Of a stretch of 64,000 nt of DNA, positions 1 through 7,259 are shown one piece after another. Numbering within the stretch: position 1 is the first letter of the stretch; every line of letters begins with the position of its first letter. This stretch comes from Candidatus Zipacnadia bacterium (GTDB taxonomy: Bacteria; Armatimonadota; Zipacnadia; Zipacnadales; UBA5352). Under the pieces are notes generated by a model that ran no database searches, was not told the origin of the DNA, and saw nothing but the letters and a program-made list of their open reading frames with translations. Both the position numbers and the translations under genes were made by a program. The stretch covers positions 1 through 64,000 of the forward strand of contig JALGSU010000001.1 of NCBI GenBank assembly GCA_029821735.1, written 5' to 3'.

Positions 1-926
1 AAGCCCGGGATGTCCGGGGAGATCGAGGAGTATGTCTCGTTGAGGTCCTGGAAGCGCGGGTCGACAACGACGACGTTGGACTTCTCGGCCTGGGCTTTCA
101 GGATATCGGCGAGCTGGGTGGCATTGACGGACTTGTAGTCTCGGGTGATCTGTTCCTTGTCCAGCTCGAAGTCACCCGCGCGCTCGGCCTTGCGGTCATC
201 GACGCGGAGAATGTACCACTGCTCTTCGCCACCGAGTGAGACCTTGATCGGTGCGCTGATCTCGGCGATCGGCAGCGAGACGACGGCCTGACGGACCTCT
301 TCGATCTGGATGCGGTCAACGGGCATGTCCTCGGGGCTCTTGCCGCCGCGGGACTTGGTCACGGGGGAAAGTGAGTAGACGGCCGCAAGGTCGGCGAACT
401 TCGCGGGGTCCTTCTTCAGCTCGGCGAGGACCTCGTCGGCGTTCTCCTTGGTGTCGACGACGATCTCGCTGAAAGTGACGCGGACCGGCAGCGTGTAGCG
501 GTCCTTGTACTGCTCGAAGAAGGCCTTGAGGGCTTCTTCCGTGATGGCGATGTCCTGGACGGTCAACTCGCGCGCGACGAGGGCCATCCTGACCTCTTCC
601 TCCCAGTCCTCGACTGTCATGCTGCGGCTGCTGAGGAACTGCACAAACTTCTCTTCGGTGGGGAAACTGCCCTTGGCTCGCTCGACCTCAGTGTCGAACT
701 CGGTCTGGTCTACCTCTATCTGCGCCTCTTCGGCAGCCTGCCGGAGCAACTCGCGGTCGATCATGTCCTTGAGCACATCGCGACCAACAGCGGCAATCAT
801 GCGCTTGTTGAATTCAGTCTCGGAGATGCGCACGTTGTTGACGATAGCGACGGGGCTGTTGCTGCAGCCGAGTGCAAAGACGATGACGGCTACGGCAACA
901 AAAGCAAGCAACCACACACGAGACAC
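1..926 (-). CDS. PrsA/PpiC-type peptidyl-prolyl isomerase lipoprotein (3' end off window)
   Basis: Extracytoplasmic parvulin-type foldase that would help secreted proteins fold by cis-trans isomerisation of prolyl bonds. The reading frame runs open from a GTG at 926 to the window edge (about 308 codons). It begins with a short hydrophobic signal ending in the lipobox FALGC, so it is probably lipid-anchored. A SurA/PrsA-like helical N-domain follows (about residues 30-130), then a rotamase domain starting near LPVRVTFSEIVV. The parvulin segment FADLAAVYSLSP followed by RGGKSPED is typical of the family. The GTG start is supported by an upstream AAAGGGG and by a well-placed promoter. The C-terminus is missing from the window. 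Substrates cannot be told from the sequence; the many secreted proteins nearby are plausible clients (inference). Confidence 0.85.
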   Translation of the reverse strand, partial: MSRVWLLAFVAVAVIVFALGCSNSPVAIVNNVRISETEFNKRMIAAVGRDVLKDMIDRELLRQAAEEAQIEVDQTEFDTEVERAKGSFPTEEKFVQFLSSRSMTVEDWEEEVRMALVARELTVQDIAITEEALKAFFEQYKDRYTLPVRVTFSEIVVDTKENADEVLAELKKDPAKFADLAAVYSLSPVTKSRGGKSPEDMPVDRIQIEEVRQAVVSLPIAEISAPIKVSLGGEEQWYILRVDDRKAERAGDFELDKEQITRDYKSVNATQLADILKAQAEKSNVVVVDPRFQDLNETYSSISPDIPG

Positions 927-991
927 GATAACGGGCCCCTTTCTGAGGACCGGCCAGGGGAATGATCTGGATACCTAATAAGTGCCGACAG

Positions 992-1020
992 AGTATAGCA
1001 TAATTGGGTCAGAAACTCAA
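992..1020 (-). promoter_or_regulatory. Predicted sigma70-type promoter of the foldase gene
   Basis: On the minus strand TTGAGT (1015-1020) and TATACT (992-997) are separated by exactly 17 bases, 66 bases ahead of the GTG start at 926. Both boxes are close to the vegetative consensus. Transcription would start near 985. The rest of 927-1092 holds no gene. Confidence 0.6.
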
Positions 1021-1092
1021 AGGCGTTGCCGCCCCGCAATGGGCACAAGATCCCAGGCGGGCAGGGCATGAGCAGGAGGCATGTGGCGACGG

Positions 1093-1740
1093 TCAGGCGT
1101 CGTCTCGATACCAGAAGTCCACCGCGTAAGGGTAGATGCCGCCCATCAGGTCGAGGAGATCCTGCCGCGCGCGGACGGGGCCCTCTTGCGTGATGGCGGT
1201 GGTGAGCATGATGGAGAGCCCGCCTGCGCCTCTGGGGCCGGACATCACCGCGAGGGAGTGCTCGGCATAGTCGGGATTCGTGCCGCCTTTGTGGGCGAAA
1301 ACGAAGAGCACCATCATGGAGTAATCGCCGCGGTTCACGCGCATCAGCTGGCCCCGGACCGGTCCTTCGTGAGGCGCCGCGGCTTCAAGCGGCACCGTGA
1401 CGGCTCGCTCCCACTCGACGTTCCAGCCCTGCGAGGGGAGGCAGGCGGCCGGCGTGTGGACCGTGCGCCAACTTAGGCCGTGGATCAGGCTGGCGTCGAC
1501 GATCACGTCGTCACGCTGGTAGGCCAGCGAGCGCATTTCGTCGGCCTCCAGGTACTCCGCGATCGCCTCATCCCTGGGCACGACCTCACCGGTGAAGCCG
1601 GCCAGTTGCAGAGGCACGGCGTCGAAGTCAGGGTCGTACGCGATCACCTCGGGGCGTATGGTGCGCATACCCCAGGTGATGGCCGCGCTCAAGAGCATGA
1701 ACGCGATGGCTACATAATGTCTTCGCGCATTGTGTCGCAT
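1093..1740 (-). CDS. epsI: Exosortase-associated protein EpsI
   Basis: EpsI-family protein, a partner of exosortases usually found beside or fused to them and needed for exopolysaccharide or PEP-CTERM protein export in systems studied. 215 aa, normal for the family. It starts with one membrane segment (about residues 8-24) followed by an extracytoplasmic domain containing HTPAACLPSQGW, the conserved His/Cys signature of EpsI, and a later VLFVFAHKGG strand. The ATG at 1740 lies 31 bases inside the end of the exosortase gene, so the two are translationally coupled. Longer upstream in-frame extension is the shadow of the exosortase frame and was not used. The target substrate is not visible in the window. 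Confidence 0.85.
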   Translation of the reverse strand: MRHNARRHYVAIAFMLLSAAITWGMRTIRPEVIAYDPDFDAVPLQLAGFTGEVVPRDEAIAEYLEADEMRSLAYQRDDVIVDASLIHGLSWRTVHTPAACLPSQGWNVEWERAVTVPLEAAAPHEGPVRGQLMRVNRGDYSMMVLFVFAHKGGTNPDYAEHSLAVMSGPRGAGGLSIMLTTAITQEGPVRARQDLLDLMGGIYPYAVDFWYRDDA

Positions 1741-2591
1741 TTGAGCACCTTGGCAACAAGGAACAAGCCTATCAGCCCGACCATAAAGACCATGATACCG
1801 GACAGGCTGTGGAAGAATCCGTCGGCAGCCTTCTGACCGAACGACTGGCCCAGAAGGACGGTGAAGCTGATGCGGCAGGCGTTCGCGGCGAGCGCCACGG
1901 GAATGCCAGCGATGAAGATGAGTATGCGCTTGTACATGGGCCCGGCGATCAGGTAGGCAAAGAGGGCGGCGAGAGCTGTCATGGCGATGGTCGACTTCAG
2001 ACCACTGCACGCCTGCGCGACCTCGAAGGTGTAATCGGGAATGCGGATGGTGGTACCGTGTACCTCGGTGGGGATTCCGAGAATCATGGGTGTGTGGGCC
2101 GCGATCTTCGCGCCCGCAATTTGCAGGGGGTTGGAGAGTTTGGTCACCAGCAGACGGTCGACGGGAACCATGAAGGAAAGGAACGCGACTGGGAACAGCA
2201 CGACGCTGGCGCGTTGCCAGCCCCAGAGCCAGAGGATGGCGCCGCCGATGACGCCTATCATGGCGAATCCCTGCGGGAAGTTGACGTCCAGTTGCATGGC
2301 TCGGGCGTGCAGGGCAAGCGAAGCGACGATCAGAGCGATGCCCCAGGCATGCCCGTGGCTATCGTCGGCGGCGAGGAATTCCTTACGGCGATTGTAGATG
2401 AGGTAGGCGGAGAGGAGGACGATGATGGGCCCGTGGCTGTAGTAGGGGCTCTTCATCCAGACGCCCCACATCCAGGCAAGGTAGGGGGCCCATGCGAGCA
2501 GCATCAGTGCCGCGATCAGGAGCGTCAGCGGCGTAATTGGCCCGGGCGTTGCCGGGCGCTGTGATGTTCCCCGGGCAGTTTCGTCGTGCAT
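1710..2591 (-). CDS. Exosortase (archaeosortase/exosortase family transpeptidase)
   Basis: Polytopic membrane cysteine transpeptidase-like enzyme that processes C-terminal sorting signals of PEP-CTERM-type proteins, and is often tied to exopolysaccharide biosynthesis. 293 aa with about eight hydrophobic segments. The three conserved catalytic positions can be seen: Cys195 in EVAQACSGLKS, Arg240 in ANACRIS and His261 in FFHSLSG. The ATG at 2591 lies 22 bases after the zinc-ribbon gene, preceded by GGTGA. It sits in an operon with a glycosyltransferase and EpsI, which suggests envelope glycoconjugate or surface-protein sorting. No PEP-CTERM tail was recognised in any protein of this window, so the substrates must be encoded elsewhere. 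The exact exosortase subtype was not determined. Confidence 0.9.
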   Translation of the reverse strand: MHDETARGTSQRPATPGPITPLTLLIAALMLLAWAPYLAWMWGVWMKSPYYSHGPIIVLLSAYLIYNRRKEFLAADDSHGHAWGIALIVASLALHARAMQLDVNFPQGFAMIGVIGGAILWLWGWQRASVVLFPVAFLSFMVPVDRLLVTKLSNPLQIAGAKIAAHTPMILGIPTEVHGTTIRIPDYTFEVAQACSGLKSTIAMTALAALFAYLIAGPMYKRILIFIAGIPVALAANACRISFTVLLGQSFGQKAADGFFHSLSGIMVFMVGLIGLFLVAKVLKCDTMREDIM

Positions 2592-2613
2592 AGATGGTCA
2601 CCGGCAGCGAGTG

Positions 2614-3237
2614 TCAGGCCCGTCGCCGCCGAACGCGATTCTCCCTGCTCCGAGATCTGTTCCTGTCGCGAGTGTCGCTGCGGGAGTGCCTCACGGTGGT
2701 TATGTAGTAGATGGTCCCGGCCGCCGCGCCCAGCAGCAAAACGGCAAAAAAGCCGAGCAAAGACGTCGCGTGGGCGGTGAGGAAGCCCCAGGTTCCGGCA
2801 ATTCCACTCAGCACTGTCTGAGCCGCCAGCACGAGGCGCTCGAACAGGCTTGTGGGCATGATCGTGCCCTCTTCGAGTGATCGGTAAGCCATCGCCGTGA
2901 TGACCATCTCTATTACCGAAGCGGTCAGCGCAGCTACCACCGCACCGGCGAGAGCATAGCCGGCTAGCTGTGTGGTGCGGATGGTGTGACCGTGGGTCTT
3001 CTTCCTGCGGACGCGGGCGCTCTGCGACCAGTCCGCGCCGCAATTGGGGCAGGTCATGGAGGTAACTGGAATGTCTGACCCACAGTAGCAGGTGCGGAAG
3101 AGGGAGCGCCCGCAGGCAGGGCAGTGGCGCCTGCCCTCCGGCAGCAGTGTGCCACAGCTGTAGCAGTTCATCGGCTCGGCGGGCCGGATTTGCGGCCTGC
3201 CCTCGTCGCCGTCCCCGCGTCCTTCTTCGCTTGCCAT
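2614..3237 (-). CDS. Double zinc-ribbon membrane protein, function unknown
   Basis: Not a family I can name. The first half carries two zinc-ribbon-like units (NCYSCGTLLPEGRRHCPACG and RTCYCG followed by MTCPNCG), predicted to face the cytoplasm. Two hydrophobic segments follow (about residues 90-115 and 145-175) and then a very Arg-rich tail. The gene lies between the glycosyltransferase and the exosortase, so a role in that envelope pathway, perhaps as an adaptor, is a guess from context. Start chosen at ATG 3237 (MASEEG), 50 bases after the upstream stop; an in-frame start at 3312 would overlap the upstream gene and add 25 residues with no obvious domain. 207 aa with the chosen start. Confidence 0.7.
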   Translation of the reverse strand: MASEEGRGDGDEGRPQIRPAEPMNCYSCGTLLPEGRRHCPACGRSLFRTCYCGSDIPVTSMTCPNCGADWSQSARVRRKKTHGHTIRTTQLAGYALAGAVVAALTASVIEMVITAMAYRSLEEGTIMPTSLFERLVLAAQTVLSGIAGTWGFLTAHATSLLGFFAVLLLGAAAGTIYYITTVRHSRSDTRDRNRSRSRENRVRRRRA

Positions 3238-3286
3238 TTGCCGTTCACCCAAGTCCGTCAGAATGGTCTCGCGTGTGGAAACGTTC

Positions 3287-4933
3287 CTATTCGCTGGCAG
3301 GGGCGGGCTCATCCGCGCCGACCGGTCTGCGCTTGAGCAGTACCCATCGGCCGGTGCTGAGGCGGGCGTGGACGACGAACTCCTCGTATTCAGTGTTGGA
3401 CCGCAGGCCCCGCGCCCACACTTCGGCCCACTTCTGCATTCTCTCCTGAGGTGCTGTGCGTGGCAGCATCGGGCTGAGGAGCAGCCAGTTGAAGCGGCCG
3501 GCGGCTTGCTCGCAGCGCCGCAATTCGGTGGGGGTCTGGGGCAGCCAGAGCGCGTCCCGGTCGGCCACCCAGGCGACCGTCCAGGGCAGATCGGTGACGA
3601 TGACTCCGGCGGTCAGGTCGTTGAGTTGTATCGCGGCACGGCGTACGGAATCCATTTCCTGTCGTGCAGCGGGGCGACCAGGCGCGATTGTGGCTATCAG
3701 GGGGATGAGATGCGCCGCAAGCAGAAGGCCCAGTGCGAGGTTGCGCACTTTGGGCTGCTTCATGAGGTCAAGCGGCTCAATGCGTGCGTCGATTACGCGC
3801 CAGAAGTAACCGACGGCGATGACCAGTGCGGCCGGGCCCGCAGGGAAGATCAGGCGTGGCGCGGCGATCAGGAAACTCAGGCCGATCGCGAGGATCGCTA
3901 TGAACGCGTAGAGGAGCAGGCGCCAGCGCTCGAACTTGTCGTCCCCCATGATGACGAAGATTGCCACAAGGAAGAACGGTGTGAGGTATGGTCCCGCGAG
4001 CATGGTGATGGTGCGGTAGAACGCCAGCAGACCGTCGCGGACCTTCAAAGCGATCGCGCGCGGATTGGCGGCTGCGAAACGGACGAAGCTGAGGTCGGTC
4101 TCGTCGAAAGTGCGATACAGGCTGTTGCCCGGGTATTGCTGGGTCTGCTCCAGGGACTCAATGGAGCGCAGGGTGAAGAAAGGGTTCCCTGTGAGATTGT
4201 AGTTACGTATGAACCAAGGGCTGGCGACGACGAGCGCAAGGGCCGCAAAGACGATAGGGCGGGTAGCGCGGCGCTCCTTGCGCAGCAACCACAGGAAGAT
4301 GAGCGTCGGGATCGCGGCGAGCCCCCAGATGTATTTGGTGAGGTAGAGCAGCCCCATGATGACCCCGGCGAGTATGACCCACAGGCCCTCGCGCCTGGTG
4401 TCGGTTGAGGCCTGGTACAGGAACAATAGCAGTACAGTAACCAGCAGTCCGAGCAAGGATGCTTCGAGGCCGGAGACGGCGTAGCTGAGGTAGGTGATAT
4501 TGGTGCCGTAGAGGACGGCGGCCAGTATCGCGGCCCGGCGGTCGAAGAGGCGCCAGGCGAGCAGATAGACCGCGACGATGCCGAGCAGGAAGGCCAGACC
4601 AGAGGCGTGGGAGACTGCTTTGTCGTTGGGGCCCAGCACCCGCATCATGCCAGCGATCCACATGATATGAAGGGGCGGGTGCGTCAGTTCGGGATGGTTC
4701 TCGATGTTCTGGTTATAGACCAGGCTGAGGGGCTTGATGAAGCTGGTAGTGAAGCCCTCACCATGATGGACATGCCTGGCCACCTGCGCGTAGTCGACGG
4801 CGTTCACGTCGCCTACCTCAGTGAACTGACTGACCTGGAAGATGAGGTAGATGAACACGATGGCGAGCAGAAGCATCACGTGCAGAGCGATGTTAGCACC
4901 GGTCGTCTTCTGTTCGATCCGTGGCCGGGCCAT
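3287..4933 (-). CDS. Dolichyl-phosphate-mannose/ArnT-type glycosyltransferase (GT39-like)
   Basis: Integral membrane GT-C glycosyltransferase, a class that moves a sugar from a polyprenyl-phosphate donor to a protein or lipid on the outer face of the cytoplasmic membrane. 548 aa with ten or more hydrophobic segments. The first periplasmic loop carries the acidic/aromatic motif (GDVNAVDYAQVARH) followed by THPPLHIMWIAGMMRVLG, typical of PMT/ArnT-like enzymes. The start at ATG 4933 is favoured by GGGAGG six bases upstream; a GTG at 4948 overlaps that ribosome site. It is the first gene of a minus-strand operon with the zinc-ribbon protein, exosortase and EpsI. Acceptor and donor sugar cannot be inferred from sequence. 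Confidence 0.85.
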   Translation of the reverse strand: MARPRIEQKTTGANIALHVMLLLAIVFIYLIFQVSQFTEVGDVNAVDYAQVARHVHHGEGFTTSFIKPLSLVYNQNIENHPELTHPPLHIMWIAGMMRVLGPNDKAVSHASGLAFLLGIVAVYLLAWRLFDRRAAILAAVLYGTNITYLSYAVSGLEASLLGLLVTVLLLFLYQASTDTRREGLWVILAGVIMGLLYLTKYIWGLAAIPTLIFLWLLRKERRATRPIVFAALALVVASPWFIRNYNLTGNPFFTLRSIESLEQTQQYPGNSLYRTFDETDLSFVRFAAANPRAIALKVRDGLLAFYRTITMLAGPYLTPFFLVAIFVIMGDDKFERWRLLLYAFIAILAIGLSFLIAAPRLIFPAGPAALVIAVGYFWRVIDARIEPLDLMKQPKVRNLALGLLLAAHLIPLIATIAPGRPAARQEMDSVRRAAIQLNDLTAGVIVTDLPWTVAWVADRDALWLPQTPTELRRCEQAAGRFNWLLLSPMLPRTAPQERMQKWAEVWARGLRSNTEYEEFVVHARLSTGRWVLLKRRPVGADEPAPASE

Positions 4934-4972
4934 GCATGTACCTCCCACTGCCTGGAGAGCACGACGCGCCGA

Positions 4973-5001
4973 ATCTTAGCATATCTCGCCCCCATCGGCA
5001 A
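4973..5001 (-). promoter_or_regulatory. Predicted promoter of the exosortase operon
   Basis: On the minus strand TTGCCG (4996-5001) and TAAGAT (4973-4978) are 17 bases apart, and the -10 box is preceded by TGC, making an extended -10. It lies 40 bases ahead of the glycosyltransferase ATG. The remaining 4949-5141 gap between divergent genes holds no gene. Confidence 0.5.
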
Positions 5002-5141
5002 GCAAGGGGCGGTCCGGCCGGGCCTGTGGCCGCCTCGGACTCGTGACGGTATGAAGGGATGGGCTGACCCGAGCCGAAAGGACGAATCGAGAGAATTCAG
5101 GCATCCGGTCTCACTATCGACCGGGAACGGGAGTGACTACA

Positions 5142-7139
5142 GTGCGCGTCTCCATCGTCACAATGATCGGCTTGCTCGGCATCCTCACAGCAATAGGCAT
5201 GACAGCGACATCTTTCGCTGATGGGCCAGAGATTGTGGGCGAGAACGTCGTTGTCAACGGCGATTTTGAGGGGGAGGGGGCGGCCGGGAACTGGGGGTCG
5301 GGGTTGCACCTGGTGGAGGAGGGCGCATACCGTGGCGAAGGCTGCGGGATGATCGATTCCACCATTGAGGGCGGGCGCAGTTACATCGCGCAATCGCGCA
5401 TCCCCATAGCCGGGAATACCCACTATGAGTTCTCGATGGCCGCCCGCCGCGAGACCGGCGAGGGCTATGTGTACGTGCACTGCAATTGGCAGGACGCGGA
5501 CGGCAAATACCTGATGAGTTCGAAGAACTGGAAGGCCGGCCGAGCCATGCCGGTTACGCTGCGCACAGGCGAGGGCACCGGCGACTGGCGTACATACAGC
5601 GGCGTGTTCAGATGCCCCCGGATGGACGTGGTGAGCACGCAGGTCGTCGTCTTCATCAAGGATGGCGCCGATCGCCTCTACGTCGACGAGATCAGCATTC
5701 GCGAGGTCAAGTACCCGGAAGCGCCCGCGTGGGAGCTTCCCGAAGCCGTGACCTTCGAGGGGCATCCCAGCCGGATTGGCATGGCGGTTGAGGAGGCAAG
5801 CGTCGACGGGCAGGTGTTCTCGGTGCGCACAACCGGCGCTGATTATGTGCTTGACGCGGCGGCGGGGACGATGACGTGCGGGCAGCGGATCGGGGCCGAG
5901 CGGGAAGTGGCTACGGTCGACTTTGGCGGGTCGCTGGGGGAGTTGCGGATTGCCAGCCAGGACGAGGAAGTGTGTGTGCTGCAGGGCGACGAACTGGTGA
6001 TCGGGTTCCAGGGCGATTCGCTGGTGACTATCGCCACCAATCGGGCGATGACGGCGACGGTGACTTCGCAGATAGGGGCGGAGTGGTTCCGCAAGCAGGA
6101 CCCGCATATGATGGCCATCGACGAGCAGGGGGGATTCTGCGTTACGCCGCACTCGCGGGCGGAATACGAGAGCCCGGGGGTGTCGGTGACCGGGCCGGAG
6201 GATGCCACCGACCAGCCCGGCTGGACGATGAGCTACACGATCGGCGCGCGTGACATGTGGGCGATGGCGGTCTTCCCGGGGCGTGAGTTCGACTGGCAGA
6301 CCTCATTCGAGAAGCGTATCGTCGGGACGTCGGGTTGCCCGGACCCGGAGGCCTTGCGCGAGTACGCTAAGCACGCCAGCGTGCTGTTCATATTCGCGGG
6401 CATCTACAAGGAGCACTACGCCGGGTACTGCCACGCGCCGTACGAGCTGAAAGATCCCGCGAAGTTGCGGGCGACGATCGCCCTGGCGCACGAACTCGGC
6501 ATGGAAGTGATCATCTACCGACACCCGACCAGCTACGAGTGGGCCGACATGTCACTGGACGATTTCCTGGCGGACCTGAAGGAATTCCGCGATGAGTATG
6601 GCTTCGATGGCTGGTATTTTGACGGGTACCCGGGATGGAGCACGTGGCTGAACTCGTACCGGGCCATGCGCATCGTGCGCGATCGAGTGGGCGACGCGAC
6701 ACTGTATATCCATTGCACGCTCAATCCGCCGATTCGCATGACCGAGCTTTACGCCCCGTTTGTCGACTCGTATGCGACCTTCCTGCTGCGAGCGGAAGCG
6801 CAGTTCATCAACGGGCCGACCGATCCGTATCTGCGGTATGTGGTGAATACGCGGCACATCTCGAACTGCATCGCGACCATCAAGGCGAACGAGATGCGGG
6901 CTGAGGCGCTGCCCGCTGACGCTACGCCCGAGCAGATCAAGGAGGCGCCGAAAGCGTCCCTGCGGCTGCAGTTGGAGACGATGCTCAAGCTTAACGGCCG
7001 CTGCCGGTGGGCCTATCCGGGGTGGCCGCTGCGTGCGTCAGATACTGACGACTACATCGGGTACTACTTCGCCGAGGTGGACCGTCGCCAGAAGCAGTGG
7101 GAAGAGACCGGCGAGCCGATGCCGATGCAGTGGCCGTGA
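5142..7139 (+). CDS. Secreted glycosidase-like protein with N-terminal carbohydrate-binding-type domain (paralog 1)
   Basis: Exported protein of about 665 aa, predicted to act on glycans outside the cytoplasm; I cannot assign a CAZy family. A signal peptide ends near TSFADGP. Residues about 30-195 form a beta-rich galactose-binding-like module (NVVVNGDFEGEG opening, VDEISIREV closing), as in CBM4/9-type modules. A second beta domain follows (about 200-370), then a likely TIM-barrel region with EYGFDGWYFDGYP near residue 486, an acidic motif of the kind seen at barrel strand ends in GH13/GH31/GH36-like enzymes. GTG at 5142 is preferred (GGGAG eight bases upstream) over GTG 5133. The next gene is a paralog with the same domain order. 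Confidence 0.65.
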   Translation: MRVSIVTMIGLLGILTAIGMTATSFADGPEIVGENVVVNGDFEGEGAAGNWGSGLHLVEEGAYRGEGCGMIDSTIEGGRSYIAQSRIPIAGNTHYEFSMAARRETGEGYVYVHCNWQDADGKYLMSSKNWKAGRAMPVTLRTGEGTGDWRTYSGVFRCPRMDVVSTQVVVFIKDGADRLYVDEISIREVKYPEAPAWELPEAVTFEGHPSRIGMAVEEASVDGQVFSVRTTGADYVLDAAAGTMTCGQRIGAEREVATVDFGGSLGELRIASQDEEVCVLQGDELVIGFQGDSLVTIATNRAMTATVTSQIGAEWFRKQDPHMMAIDEQGGFCVTPHSRAEYESPGVSVTGPEDATDQPGWTMSYTIGARDMWAMAVFPGREFDWQTSFEKRIVGTSGCPDPEALREYAKHASVLFIFAGIYKEHYAGYCHAPYELKDPAKLRATIALAHELGMEVIIYRHPTSYEWADMSLDDFLADLKEFRDEYGFDGWYFDGYPGWSTWLNSYRAMRIVRDRVGDATLYIHCTLNPPIRMTELYAPFVDSYATFLLRAEAQFINGPTDPYLRYVVNTRHISNCIATIKANEMRAEALPADATPEQIKEAPKASLRLQLETMLKLNGRCRWAYPGWPLRASDTDDYIGYYFAEVDRRQKQWEETGEPMPMQWP

Positions 7140-7180
7140 ACCACTGACGGCAAACCGCAGAGGCACGGAGATCCCCCTCC

Positions 7181-7201
7181 GCTCGGCAAACGACGCCGAG
7201 C
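7181..7201. repeat. Small hairpin between the tandem paralogs
   Basis: GCTCGGC (7181-7187) and GCCGAGC (7195-7201) form a perfect 7-bp stem with a 7-base loop. No T-run follows, so it is not a classical terminator. The surrounding spacer (7140-7259), with ACCGCAGAGGCACGGAG and GGGCGCAGAGAACGG, looks like a decayed copy of a short intergenic repeat; this is an impression only. Confidence 0.35.
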
Positions 7202-7259
7202 TACGGGCGACGAGGGCGCAGAGAACGGCAACGGCAGAAGACCTGTGGAGGAAACCGAG

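Noticed and set aside
1081-4408. Long plus-strand frames opposite the exosortase operon and glycosyltransferase.
   Set aside because: They are antisense shadows in high-GC sequence: composition is not protein-like, there are no domains, and the minus-strand genes are certain.
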